Source of the DNA: Rubrolithibacter danxiaensis
GTDB lineage: Bacteria > Bacteroidota > Bacteroidia > Sphingobacteriales > Sphingobacteriaceae
NCBI RefSeq assembly: GCF_047272945.1
Contig: NZ_JBKOPS010000009.1
Span: 1-64,000 of the forward strand
Reading direction: 5' to 3'
DNA length: 64,000 nucleotides
Part shown: positions 8,562 through 17,057 of the stretch, piece after piece
Position numbering within the stretch: the first letter of the stretch is position 1
Layout of the letters: every line of letters starts with the position of its first letter
Translations under genes and position numbers: made by a program
Notes under the pieces: generated by a model
Told to the model about the DNA's origin: nothing
Databases searched by the model: none
The model's input: only the letters and a program-made list of their open reading frames with translations

Positions 8562-8571
8562 TTTTTCGACC

Positions 8572-9678
8572 TTATTTAGCTTCTTTTCCTGTTTCAATGA
8601 TCGTATCCAGTAGGCCATCAGAAGGTGTATCAAGCCCTAATTCCCAGAACATAATACCGCCCAGGTTATTCTCCATCACATACTCTGTTTTCAAAGCAAT
8701 AGAGCGTTTGTCATCAAAAGTTGCAAAAAGCTTTTTATCCCGATTATACATGTAGGGTGCTTTTGCGGTATCGTCCCAATGATATTCGAATCCATTTTTA
8801 TCCGACAGATTCTCCGGGAATTTTTTGTAGTCGACGGAAGTTTTAAATTTTCCAGGCTGGTATAACCCATTATTTTCCGGCGGTACGTTTTCCCAGATCC
8901 GTGCGTAAAAAGCTGCCCCGATAATTATCTTACGCGGATCCACTCCTGCTTTATTAATTAAATATTTAACCGCATTATCTGTGGATTCAACTTGTTTAGG
9001 AGTAGAATACAGAGCCGTATGATGGCCTGTTTCCACAGCATATCCGTTTATGAGATCATAAGACATCAGGTTAACCAGATCAACAGAACGCATCACACTT
9101 TTCCAGTCCACAGATTCATCAAGGTATTTCTGAAAGCCTCCAGCAGCAAACGTTATAATGGCTTTTTTTCCTAAAGTTTCACGTAGCTGCTTTACCAATT
9201 CGGTAAAATTATTTTTGTCCTCAGGGGAATATTTATGTTCAGGAAAACCTTCAATGGCAGGATATTCCCAATCCAGATCTATGCCGTCTGCTTTAAAACC
9301 TGTCAGCACTTTTTTTACTGATTCTGCAAACTCCCTGCGTCCCTCTTTAGCCGAAAAAACATCCGAACAAGTTTTACAGCCACCCCATCCGCCGAGTGAA
9401 ACTAATACCTTTAGTTGCGGGTTTACCTTTTTCATATCTACCATTTTTCTTATCATGGCAGAATCGGTTTTGTTACCTATGTTGAATTTATTATCCTTTA
9501 AATGGCCGAAGCAAAAGATAATATGGGAGATTTTTTTCGGATCGTATTTTTCAAGTTGCTCTGGCTTACCTGAAAAATAAGCTATTACATTGAACTTATT
9601 AACAGATTGCGCTTTGACAGCAGGTGAGCAAATAACAAGAATCAGAACGAATGAGAGGGCCTTAATTCGGTTTAACAT
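8572..9678 (-). CDS. GH18 family chitinase
   Basis: A secreted glycoside hydrolase family 18 enzyme of 368 residues. The signal peptide ends near residue 23 (VKA|Q). The barrel shows KVLVSLGGWGG (90-100) and the catalytic DGIDLDWEYP (131-140), with the acid Glu 138 and the preceding aspartates intact. Later family elements LVNLMSYDL, AAFYARIWENVP and GGIMFWELGLD are also present. It should cleave beta-1,4-GlcNAc linkages in chitin or related glycans. No chitin-binding domain is visible. A 7-bp inverted repeat lies just upstream of the start (9685-9713). Confidence 0.93.
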   Translation of the reverse strand: MLNRIKALSFVLILVICSPAVKAQSVNKFNVIAYFSGKPEQLEKYDPKKISHIIFCFGHLKDNKFNIGNKTDSAMIRKMVDMKKVNPQLKVLVSLGGWGGCKTCSDVFSAKEGRREFAESVKKVLTGFKADGIDLDWEYPAIEGFPEHKYSPEDKNNFTELVKQLRETLGKKAIITFAAGGFQKYLDESVDWKSVMRSVDLVNLMSYDLINGYAVETGHHTALYSTPKQVESTDNAVKYLINKAGVDPRKIIIGAAFYARIWENVPPENNGLYQPGKFKTSVDYKKFPENLSDKNGFEYHWDDTAKAPYMYNRDKKLFATFDDKRSIALKTEYVMENNLGGIMFWELGLDTPSDGLLDTIIETGKEAK

Positions 9679-9684
9679 AATGGT

Positions 9685-9713
9685 CTTTCAGAAAAAATTT
9701 TTATGCCTGAAAG
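9685..9713. repeat. inverted repeat upstream of the chitinase gene
   Basis: CTTTCAG at 9685-9691 and CTGAAAG at 9707-9713 form a 7-bp inverted repeat with a 15-base A/T-rich spacer. It overlaps a TACCTTTC box on the minus strand (9710-9717), one base from the -7 consensus, so it is placed where an operator or a 5' leader hairpin could act. Confidence 0.35.
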
Positions 9714-9746
9714 GTAAGAATTAATTACTGAGTTAATAAGCCGGGC

Positions 9747-10694
9747 TTAATTTTTTTGTGGCGGAAGCACATCAACATCTTTTTCGATCTCTTTCTGTTC
9801 TAAGTGTACGGCGTAATCAGCAGGCTGAATTTCTTTCCCATACCTTTCGGAATATACCTGGGTAAATTCAGCCCCGAAGTAGAGGATAGCTGCAGTATAA
9901 TATACCCATAACAAGATTACGATTAACGACCCGGCTGCTCCGTATGTGGACTCAGTACCACTTTTTTGAATGTACAGCCCGATTAGTAATCTTCCTATCA
10001 TAAACAGAATAGCGGTAAAAATAGCGCCACCTCTTACATCTTTCCAGCCAATTTTAACATCCGGAAGGAATTTGAAAATAATAGCAAAAAGTGTTGTAAT
10101 AACTATAAAGCTGATAACCAGGTTGGCTATGTTAATAAGGATGACGGTTACATCGGGTAAATACCTGGTCAGTATGTCGAACAGGGCGAGGATAGCTCCG
10201 TTAATAACCAGCGAAACAATTAAAAGAAAGCCTACCGCAATAATTAACGAGGAAGAAAGCAGGCGGTTTTTAAGAAACTGGAGCCAGCCCTTTTTAGGCT
10301 TTGGTTTTACACGCCAGATTATATTTAATGAATCCTGTATTTCTATAAAAACTCCTGTTGCTCCTATTACCAGCGTTACAATTCCAATTATCAAGGCTAT
10401 ATTGCTTTTACCGGATAAAGCCAGATTTTTAATAATTTCCTGAAGCTGCAGCGCTGCATTACTTCCTATCAGGTCTTTCATTTCAGTAAATACTCTGTTC
10501 TCAAAAGCATCCTGCTTTAAAAAAATACCAGCTAATGAAATTATTAATATGAGCAGAGGTGCAAGGGAGAATATAGTATAGTAAGCCAGTGAAGCACTGA
10601 ACTTCATGGCCCGATCATTTGAAAAACCGGCAAACGTAGCTTTAAGAACGGCAAATGCTTCTTTCCAGAATTCTTTAGTGAATATTTTTTTCAT
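9747..10694 (-). CDS. YihY/BrkB family inner-membrane protein
   Basis: The 315-residue product is an integral inner-membrane protein with about six hydrophobic segments. It carries the family features KFSASLAYYTIFSLAPLL near residue 30-50, a GATGVFIEIQDSLNIIW stretch near residue 110-127 and GAAGSLIVILLWVYYTA near 250-270. The family was once annotated as ribonuclease BN by mistake; its real role is unresolved. The C-terminus is a charged cytoplasmic tail. It stands as a single gene. Confidence 0.88.
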   Translation of the reverse strand: MKKIFTKEFWKEAFAVLKATFAGFSNDRAMKFSASLAYYTIFSLAPLLILIISLAGIFLKQDAFENRVFTEMKDLIGSNAALQLQEIIKNLALSGKSNIALIIGIVTLVIGATGVFIEIQDSLNIIWRVKPKPKKGWLQFLKNRLLSSSLIIAVGFLLIVSLVINGAILALFDILTRYLPDVTVILINIANLVISFIVITTLFAIIFKFLPDVKIGWKDVRGGAIFTAILFMIGRLLIGLYIQKSGTESTYGAAGSLIVILLWVYYTAAILYFGAEFTQVYSERYGKEIQPADYAVHLEQKEIEKDVDVLPPQKN

Positions 10695-10770
10695 AGCAGC
10701 TGAATAATCTTCAGCTTATAAAACTCCAATTGTATTACAAAGTTTAAACTTATTAAATCTTGTACGGCCT

Positions 10771-11985
10771 TTATTTAGATGTGAATTTATATATTTTACC
10801 ATCGTTATATGAGCAAACGTATAACTCGTTATCCGCGTCTTCACCAAAAGAGGAGATGGCACCGTCGTGTTTAAGCAGGAATACATTTGTATATTTTCCG
10901 TTCTGGTTGCTCAAAGCCCAGATGTTACCCGTAACATAATCGCCATAAATATATTTCCCTTTTAAATCAGTTAACTTGTCTCCCCGATAAACGTAGCCAC
11001 CCGTAACGGAATTTCCGGTTGATGGACCTTGTTTGTATGAATAAACAGGTAATATCAAATCTTTGGTATTGCAATCGGAGGATTTAAAACACTCATCTGC
11101 CTCCATAATATTCCATCCGTAATTACCGCCTTTTTTAATAATGTCAATTTCTTCGATTTTATTTTGGCCTACATCCCCCGCCCATAAATCTCCGGTTTCT
11201 TTATCAAAACTGAATCGCCATGGATTACGCATACCGTAAGCATAAATCTCTTCACGGAATCCCTCAGAATTACCTTTAAAAGGATTATCAGACGGAATTG
11301 CATACTTTAAACTGCCTTGAGTTCCGTTTACATCAATCCTTAAAATTTTCCCTAACAATGCCTTTTTATTCTGGCCGTTTCTGTGCGGATCTCCACCGCT
11401 TCCCCCATCGCCCGCAGCAATATACAAGTACCCGTCTTTACCGAAAGCTACTTTACCCCCATTGTGATTGCTGTAAGGTTGGTCGTAAGTAAGTAATATT
11501 TGCTCGGACGCAGGATCAGCCATATTTGGATTTGATACGGAAACCTTAAAACGTGAAATTACAGTGTGTAACTTTCGGTCGCCGCCTGCAGTGTAGTTAA
11601 CATAGAAATACCCGTTATTTTTATAGTCGGGATGAAATGCCAGTCCCAACAGGCCCATTTCACCGCCTGAGGTTACTTTGGGCACAAAATTTAAAAAAAC
11701 CTCGGCTTTTTTTACAGCCGGATCGTTATTAAAAGTATAAATAATACCTTCCTGGGCAATTACAAAATTGCGGTTTGTGCCATCAGCAGGACTAACAAAT
11801 TCTACAGGCCGGTCGAACGTAAGATTTGGAAATGCCGGTTCCAACGCAAGAACAGGAGTACCGCCATTATTGTCAGCATCCGGATTTGAAACATCGTTTT
11901 TCGGCTTGTCCTTGTCGCGGCAAAATGTAAACGATAAAAATATAAGCAGCAAACCTGCAAACAAGAGTATGTTTGATCTTTTCAT
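10771..11985 (-). CDS. PQQ-dependent sugar dehydrogenase (soluble GDH-like beta-propeller)
   Basis: A 404-residue exported protein with a hydrophobic leader ending in FTFCRD, a possible but non-canonical lipobox (Cys 22), followed by a Gly/Asn/Asp-rich linker. The rest is a six-bladed propeller of the glucose/sorbosone dehydrogenase family, with GLLGLAFHPDYKNNGYFYVN, SNHNGGKVAFGKDGYLYIAAGDGG and RNPWRFSFDKETGDLWAGDVG stretches. Soluble enzymes of this family bind PQQ and calcium and oxidise aldoses. No PQQ synthesis genes lie in the window, so cofactor supply and true substrate are unknown. Confidence 0.85.
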   Translation of the reverse strand: MKRSNILLFAGLLLIFLSFTFCRDKDKPKNDVSNPDADNNGGTPVLALEPAFPNLTFDRPVEFVSPADGTNRNFVIAQEGIIYTFNNDPAVKKAEVFLNFVPKVTSGGEMGLLGLAFHPDYKNNGYFYVNYTAGGDRKLHTVISRFKVSVSNPNMADPASEQILLTYDQPYSNHNGGKVAFGKDGYLYIAAGDGGSGGDPHRNGQNKKALLGKILRIDVNGTQGSLKYAIPSDNPFKGNSEGFREEIYAYGMRNPWRFSFDKETGDLWAGDVGQNKIEEIDIIKKGGNYGWNIMEADECFKSSDCNTKDLILPVYSYKQGPSTGNSVTGGYVYRGDKLTDLKGKYIYGDYVTGNIWALSNQNGKYTNVFLLKHDGAISSFGEDADNELYVCSYNDGKIYKFTSK

Positions 11986-12162
11986 AAAGGCCTATTATAA
12001 TCAGTTTTAAACTACTAATTAAACTGATATAAATCATGAAAGTTTTCAGATTAATCCAGATAGGCTTTCCCGCATTTTTTAAAATAACATCTGCATGAAA
12101 CCCTGTGGCTAAAATCTCCGTAAAACCCTGTGAGTTTAGAATTTCTTTATTGCTTATTTTAC

Positions 12163-12366
12163 ATGAAAACAGAAAAGAATTTAAGAGAGACAAGCCATTA
12201 TAATGTCTTCAGAATTGGGGCCGACACGGATATATTTAACGGCAGGATCCGGGTTGTTCAGGATCTTTTAGAAAAGCTGGAAGAAAAAGGCGACTATATA
12301 GCTTGTCAGGCAATTTTCGATTCTTTGGAAATTTATAACGCTGCAAATATCCGGGCAGAAAATTAA
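12163..12366 (+). CDS. small hypothetical protein
   Basis: A 67-residue acidic soluble protein starting MKTEKNLRETSHYNVFRIGA. The ATG at 12163 is preferred to one 11 codons upstream because the extra residues are hydrophobic and unrelated in composition. A predicted helix (about 30-50) carries LLEKLEEKGDYIACQAIFDS. No known family was recognised. A strong terminator follows within 20 bases, which supports its being transcribed as a short unit. Confidence 0.5.
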   Translation: MKTEKNLRETSHYNVFRIGADTDIFNGRIRVVQDLLEKLEEKGDYIACQAIFDSLEIYNAANIRAEN

Positions 12367-12381
12367 AATTGATACTGATAA

Positions 12382-12419
12382 AAAAATAGGCTGAATCCTG
12401 CAGGGTTCAGCCTATTTTT
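12382..12419. terminator. bidirectional rho-independent terminator
   Basis: A 14-bp perfect stem (AAAAATAGGCTGAA paired with TTCAGCCTATTTTT) with a 10-base loop lies between two convergent genes. A-tract and T-tract flanks make it functional on both strands. Confidence 0.88.
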
Positions 12420-12422
12420 ATT

Positions 12423-13400
12423 TTAAACCCGTCCTCTCCGGCTCAAATTATCATCATCATCCAGATCGTCATCATTATCAACAATTCTGTCATTTGTAAT
12501 ATTAAATCCGGTATCAAGGGCCGCGGTACGGTCTTCTGCGCTGGTATTAAAATTCTCCGGATCAGAGCTGTAAAACTGCTTATCGCTGTTATCGCTATGA
12601 GATCTTAATCTGTCGCTATCAGACGCATTCAAATTTTCTATATCCACATCTGTCCTGCGAACGGTATCTCTCACAGTTTCCTCTGTTTCCTCTACATCTT
12701 TTCCCAGTCTTACTTCTTCCACAATCCGCGATTCTTTACCTACTACAGGTACTTCTGCCTGCTCTCTCATTTCTATTGTTCCTTCTTTGAAATCAGACAA
12801 ATCTGACTCTGATGCAGGCCGGTTAACAGGATTTCGTTCTACCGTTACATGTTCCTTGCGCAATCGAATACTTTCTTCTACAGGGCGTTCGATGATTTTA
12901 CTCCGAATGCGTGCTCCTCCGGTTTCAACTACTTTTTTACCTACTGATAAATTCTCTTCAATAATCGGGATGGATCTATTGGTAGTTTCATCAGAGATAC
13001 GGTCAGACATTGTGTTGTCAGACATTCCGGATGTGCTGCGGTATTCCCGGGCACGTTCATTCACATCAACCGCACCGTAATTGTCTAAAATTTCCGCGGC
13101 TCGTTCTGCTTCCTCTCTTGACTCGGTATGGACGGTTACAATGGAACCTCTTCTGCCCACTTCACTATAACTTTTAGCCTCTTCGTCGTCATCGCTACCA
13201 AATAAATTACTAAAAAAATGGCTGATACTATCTCCAAAGCTGTTATCGTCATTATCTGTGGCGCTTTCTGAATTTTCATCATCCTGCCTGTTAACGGAGA
13301 TATCTATATTTTCTCTTGAAAAGCCATGATTTTCGAGATATTCTACTGCTTCCTGTGCGGGATTTGTGTAATCAAACACTCCAATTACTGTATGTGACAT
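12423..13400 (-). CDS. stress-response protein with YflT-like N-terminus and DUF2382 (YsnF/AvaK) domain
   Basis: A 325-residue, strongly acidic protein. Residues 1-110 (HTVIGVFDYTNPAQEAVEYL and onward) resemble the general-stress YflT/17M domain. After a linker, residues about 145-270 form the DUF2382 domain (YsnF/AvaK), with IPIIEENLSVGKK, ARIRSKIIERPVEESIRLRK and VGKESRIVEEVRLGKD. The C-terminus is a low-complexity Asp/Asn/Ser tail. Members accumulate under desiccation, heat or salt stress in other bacteria, but their mechanism is unknown. A DUF2382-only protein is encoded immediately upstream on the same strand. Confidence 0.82.
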   Translation of the reverse strand: MSHTVIGVFDYTNPAQEAVEYLENHGFSRENIDISVNRQDDENSESATDNDDNSFGDSISHFFSNLFGSDDDEEAKSYSEVGRRGSIVTVHTESREEAERAAEILDNYGAVDVNERAREYRSTSGMSDNTMSDRISDETTNRSIPIIEENLSVGKKVVETGGARIRSKIIERPVEESIRLRKEHVTVERNPVNRPASESDLSDFKEGTIEMREQAEVPVVGKESRIVEEVRLGKDVEETEETVRDTVRRTDVDIENLNASDSDRLRSHSDNSDKQFYSSDPENFNTSAEDRTAALDTGFNITNDRIVDNDDDLDDDDNLSRRGRV

Positions 13401-13469
13401 TTGTTCCTCCTTGTTTTTAAGATTTAAAAATTTAATTAAGTGGAGTAGATTTTCTTCATACTTATAAGT

Positions 13470-13877
13470 TTATGATTCAAGATTTTGATGTGATACATTA
13501 ATTTCTTCCTTCTTAAGTTTATCAGAATAAGGTGTATTCAGTTCAACTTTTTGTTTTGTTATATGTAGTTCCTCCACGAGCATGAGGCGCTTTTCAATAA
13601 CCAGCACTTCTTTTACTACCGGAACAATTGTTGTATCACCTTCATTTCTAATGGCGGGTGATGTTTCTACATACTGATTTACGGGAACATGCTTTATAGC
13701 TACCTTTTCTTCGATAGTAGGGATATTTACAGATACTTCCTCTTCTTTAACTGTCTTTGAAATATGTACTTTGCCGCTTTCAACAGTTTTTTTATCTACC
13801 TGCAGCTGCTCTTCGTACTTTGGAATAGTTATAGTGTCGGTTGTCTTCCTGCTATCCTGTTTCTTATCAATACTCAT
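13470..13877 (-). CDS. DUF2382 (YsnF/AvaK-like) protein
   Basis: A 135-residue protein made almost entirely of one DUF2382 domain: TITIPKYEEQLQVDKKTVES, VSVNIPTIEEKVAIKHVPVN and VEELHITKQKVEL are the characteristic charged beta-strand pairs. The start MSIDKKQDS at 13875-13877 is preferred; the frame is open for 25 more codons upstream, but that extension (MPFLLQASYRGKN) does not resemble the family. It lies 70 bp upstream of the larger DUF2382 protein on the same strand, so the two are probably co-regulated stress proteins. Confidence 0.75.
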   Translation of the reverse strand: MSIDKKQDSRKTTDTITIPKYEEQLQVDKKTVESGKVHISKTVKEEEVSVNIPTIEEKVAIKHVPVNQYVETSPAIRNEGDTTIVPVVKEVLVIEKRLMLVEELHITKQKVELNTPYSDKLKKEEINVSHQNLES

Positions 13878-14045
13878 GCTATCGTTATTAAGAAGCTGCT
13901 GATATATCTCAATATTCTTACCACGATAAGATGCCTGAAGCAGAAAGGGCAAAAAAACTTTAAACTATGAAAAAAGAGAACCCGAATTGGGAAGAAGTGT
14001 ATAATTTATTTCAAAAGGAGAGATGTTATCATTCCCCAACAAAAT

Positions 14046-14073
14046 CAGGCTGTACCTTTATAAGTACAACCTG
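14046..14073 (-). terminator. probable terminator downstream of the SPFH gene
   Basis: CAGGcTGTAC and GTACAaCCTG form a stem with one mismatch and an 8-base loop, followed on the minus strand by ATTTTGTT. It lies 22 bases beyond the stop of the SPFH gene. Confidence 0.5.
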
Positions 14074-14095
14074 AAGCTTTTGAGTTAAAGCTGTG

Positions 14096-15025
14096 CTATT
14101 TAATTTCCTGGTTCTGTAACAGATGAAGGCTCATCATTTCCTGCATCGATTTTTTCATGCCATCTGTAGAACCATCAAGAAAAATCACATTTCCCTTTGA
14201 GTTTTCTGAGAAGTGTTTGATAGCTTCGGTCCACATGGTAAATAGAATAACGGAAGTATCCATATTAGCCTGTTGCATTTCCTTTGCGGCTACCGACATA
14301 CCTTTGGCTACTTCTTCACGGAAAAGTGCAATACCCTGCCCGCGAAGCTGGGCAGCCTGGCGCTCGGCTTCGGCAGCTATTTTTATGGCATTTCCTTCAG
14401 CTTCTGCTGATTTTGTTTTGGTAATTAACAATGCCTGCCCCTCATTTTCTGCAGCAGCTTTCAAATTGTTTGAGGCCACAACCTGACTCATTGATTTCAT
14501 TATCACTTCATCGAATGTAATATCATTTAATTGCAGATCCTGCAGGTGATAACCCCAGCTTTCAAGAATGGTATCCAGCTGTTCTTTAACATGCTCTACA
14601 ATATCTCTCCGTAAAATCAACACATCGGCTTGTCGCTTAGTAGCAACAAATGCCCGTATCGATCCCTCAACTGTCCGTATCAATGCCTGCATCAGGTTAC
14701 GCTCATCCACAAATTTAAAAGCTACGTTTTTAATAGTTTCTTCACTCTGATCAAAAACAGAATACAGCAGCATCGCTTTAAAATAAACATTGGCCTGGTC
14801 AACAGTTACTGCCTGGAATTCCAGTTCTACAGACCGGTTCTGTACAGAAATCCTTGAATAGATTTGTTCAATAAGAGGAATTTTAAAATTTAATCCAGGT
14901 AACAAAATCCGCCGGTACTTGCCAAAGACAGTTACAACAGCTATTGTTCCCTGCCTTACGGTAACAAAAGAAGAAAACAGAATGATCAGAACTATAAAGC
15001 CCGCTACAAGTAAAGGTATATTCAT
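14096..15025 (-). CDS. SPFH/band 7 (stomatin/slipin-like) membrane protein
   Basis: The 309-residue protein has one N-terminal transmembrane helix (about 3-22) followed by the SPFH domain (about 24-200: VRQGTIAVVTVFGKYRRILL, then FQAVTVDQANVYFKAMLLYS). A long Ala/Glu/Gln-rich coiled coil (about 185-240, NLKAAAENEGQALLITKTKS and onward) supports oligomerisation. Such proteins form membrane-associated rings or cages that organise microdomains and modulate proteases or transporters. No NfeD-type partner is adjacent, so the client is unknown. Confidence 0.88.
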   Translation of the reverse strand: MNIPLLVAGFIVLIILFSSFVTVRQGTIAVVTVFGKYRRILLPGLNFKIPLIEQIYSRISVQNRSVELEFQAVTVDQANVYFKAMLLYSVFDQSEETIKNVAFKFVDERNLMQALIRTVEGSIRAFVATKRQADVLILRRDIVEHVKEQLDTILESWGYHLQDLQLNDITFDEVIMKSMSQVVASNNLKAAAENEGQALLITKTKSAEAEGNAIKIAAEAERQAAQLRGQGIALFREEVAKGMSVAAKEMQQANMDTSVILFTMWTEAIKHFSENSKGNVIFLDGSTDGMKKSMQEMMSLHLLQNQEIK

Positions 15026-15213
15026 GTTATGAAATTATCTTTTAAAGATAGAAGTATTTCCTAAAAATGGTTCGGCTTAAAAGAAGCTACTGCAATAATG
15101 CATAAGCAGCGTGTTTCTTTTATCCATACAATGGTGTAAAACTTTAAATACTATCTTTTAAAACAATCTTTTCATAATTCAATTATCTCAATATCTCCAA
15201 TGAGGATAAGATT

Positions 15214-15447
15214 ATGGGATTACCTTTCAGAATTACTTACAAAGACAAGGATTACGTTTATGAGATTATTAACGAATCACCAATAACAAAAAATACAACC
15301 CAATTGCATATCCTTTTAAATGGAGAAAAGTTTAGCATGATAAAAAACGAACAGAAAGTATGGGTACAGCAGGAAGGCGACCGTACCTTAGATCCCGAAT
15401 TTATTCAGGCCATCGGCCGCTCAGTTTCATTACGCTTCAGAATGTAA
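15214..15447 (+). CDS. small hypothetical protein
   Basis: A 77-residue protein beginning MGLPFRITYKDKDYVYEIIN, predicted as mostly beta structure and soluble. It contains LHILLNGEKFSMIKNEQKVW and ends LRFRM. Similar short proteins occur in Sphingobacteriia, but no function was recognised. The start is an ATG with no strong ribosome-binding site, as usual here. It stands alone between two minus-strand genes. Confidence 0.6.
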   Translation: MGLPFRITYKDKDYVYEIINESPITKNTTQLHILLNGEKFSMIKNEQKVWVQQEGDRTLDPEFIQAIGRSVSLRFRM

Positions 15448-15479
15448 AAGACTACACGATATTACTATCTCTTACGGCA

Positions 15480-16784
15480 TTAAAGCACCGTTTTCTTCGA
15501 TATCTCCCTTACCATTTCATCCAATTCAACCCCGCTTTTCTTTAACAGTTCGAGCAGTTCGGCTGAAGTATCTACTTTATGTTCCTGCAGCATATCTAAT
15601 ATTCCGAGGATATTGGCCAGCGGCTTTCGTATGTCGTGCGAATTGATTTGAGCAATTTGTTGCAGGCGCTCATTTTGCTGCAATATTTTGTATTCGTTTT
15701 CTTTATTCTTCGATATATCCTGCATAGCACCCACCATACGTACTGCTTCGCCGCTCTCATTACGGAGGATGTAGCCACGGTCTACAATTACAGCGTAGGT
15801 ATCATCTATTCGTTTGTACCTGTATTCTTGTTGCCAATACTGTACGTCAGTCTGTAAAACCGCCTTCTCTATCGAATTTTCTATCCCTTCCAAATCTTGC
15901 GGATGAATACGTTGAGCCCATTCAGATAAATTACAAGAGTATTCTTTGTAGCCTAATATTCTTTCATATCCTTCTCCCCAGTAAAGCACATTTTCCAAAA
16001 TGTTCCAATCGTATATTGCTTCGTTAGTGGCCTTGTTTACTAACTGGTACCTCTCATTGCTAAGTTTAAGATTTTCCTGCGCAATTCTTTGTTCGGTAAT
16101 GTCTGTATAAAAAAGTGTCAAAGCGCCATCGTAAGGATAAACCGTCACTCTTTTCCATCTTTTTATACGAGGCGAAAATTCTTCAAAAGTTATTGGAACA
16201 TTTTCTTCCAGCGCTTTTTTTAATTTCTTTTTCGAGAACGATCCCTCCTCAAAAAGATCCCAGAAATAAGCGTTTAGCAATTTCTCCGGTGGGTACTGGG
16301 AAATTCGAACTGCAGCCGGATTAAAGGCAGTAATAATCCAGTCTTTATTTAAGTTAATATAACCTTCGTTAAACTTATTTAAAATTGCATGCAGGCGTTC
16401 TGCTGCCAGGTTGTGCTGCCTTTCAATTTCTTTATGCTCAGTAATATCCCTGGCAGAAGAAAAGATAAATGGCGTATTGTTTATGCGGCTCCCATTCCAT
16501 GACAACCAGATATAGTGCCCGTCTTTACACCTGTACCTGTTTACACAATGTGAAACTTTCTTTTCAGCAGAAATTAATTCCAGTTCTTGGGATGTGGGCT
16601 GATAATCGTCCGGATGAATAAATTCATTAAACGGCCGTGATAATAATTCTTCTTCCGTGTATCCCAGAGCCTTTATAAAAGAATCATTAATTCTCTTAAA
16701 ATATCCATCGTTACCGGCTATACAAAAAAACTCCTGAGATAAATTAAAAAAATCATTCCAGTTATCAGAAATAAAATCCCTCAT
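15480..16784 (-). CDS. multi-PAS sensor protein with HisKA-like C-terminus but no ATPase domain
   Basis: A 434-residue cytoplasmic protein with three PAS domains: PAS1 about 12-115 (FCIAGNDGYFKRINDSFIKA), PAS2 about 125-225 and PAS3 about 240-355 (IYDWNILENVLYWGEGYERI). Residues about 365-430 contain an H-box-like motif INSHDIRKPLANILG with His 383. The protein then stops; there is no HATPase_c domain and only 30 bases separate the stop from the next gene, so no remnant is present downstream. Bacteroidota have other PAS proteins ending at the same place. It may accept phosphate from a partner kinase or act as a decoy; this is inference. Confidence 0.78.
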   Translation of the reverse strand: MRDFISDNWNDFFNLSQEFFCIAGNDGYFKRINDSFIKALGYTEEELLSRPFNEFIHPDDYQPTSQELELISAEKKVSHCVNRYRCKDGHYIWLSWNGSRINNTPFIFSSARDITEHKEIERQHNLAAERLHAILNKFNEGYINLNKDWIITAFNPAAVRISQYPPEKLLNAYFWDLFEEGSFSKKKLKKALEENVPITFEEFSPRIKRWKRVTVYPYDGALTLFYTDITEQRIAQENLKLSNERYQLVNKATNEAIYDWNILENVLYWGEGYERILGYKEYSCNLSEWAQRIHPQDLEGIENSIEKAVLQTDVQYWQQEYRYKRIDDTYAVIVDRGYILRNESGEAVRMVGAMQDISKNKENEYKILQQNERLQQIAQINSHDIRKPLANILGILDMLQEHKVDTSAELLELLKKSGVELDEMVREISKKTVL

Positions 16785-16947
16785 AAATAAGCTACTTCAT
16801 CAGAAAATCAGAATATTTTTACGAAAACACCGATAAAAAGTTTTGCTTCTTTCGGCTAATGAGATATTAAAATTGAATGATTTTTTATCCTTATTTAAAG
16901 CAAATAAAAGTTGATTAAAGACTCTTATCTAAAAACTTAACAAAACA

Positions 16948-16971
16948 GAACAATTTGTTCGATTTCGAACA
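16948..16971. promoter_or_regulatory. alternating GAAC/GTTC half-sites upstream of the export operon
   Basis: Two overlapping palindromes share a central half-site: GAACAATTTGTTC (16948-16960) and TGTTCGATTTCGAACA (16956-16971). The three half-sites are spaced about one helical turn apart. They lie about 45 bp upstream of the -7 element of the export operon, a suitable place for an activator or repressor site. Confidence 0.5.
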
Positions 16972-17016
16972 TTTTTTTAAACTTCATTTTTTCTATATAA
17001 TTGAAGATCAGTATTT

Positions 17017-17037
17017 TATCTTTGGCATTTCTTTGGA
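17017..17037 (+). promoter_or_regulatory. candidate promoter of the export operon (TAnnTTTG, overlapping a sigma-54-like match)
   Basis: TATCTTTG at 17017-17024 is an exact match to the Bacteroidota -7 consensus and would give a leader of about 30 bases. Overlapping it, TTGGCATTTCTTTGGA (17022-17037) has the GG of a -24 box and the G of a -12 box at the correct 12-base distance, but A instead of the invariant C at -12. The sigma-70-type reading is therefore the stronger one. Confidence 0.45.
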
Positions 17038-17057
17038 ATAAGTATGATCCAAAAATT

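Noticed and set aside
12097..12130. direct repeat of AAACCCTGTG upstream of the small hypothetical gene
   Set aside because: Only two copies of ten bases; too short to call an element.
13966..14073. 35-codon plus-strand frame (MKKENPNWEEVYNLF...) between the DUF2382 and SPFH genes
   Set aside because: No conserved motif, and it runs into the terminator hairpin of the SPFH gene.
17022..17037. sigma-54 promoter as a firm call
   Set aside because: The -12 box has GA rather than the invariant GC, and an exact TAnnTTTG overlaps it; kept only as a possibility.
17001..17057. longer adaptor start at TTG 17001
   Set aside because: It would place the start codon ahead of the likely promoter and adds residues before a normal N-terminus.
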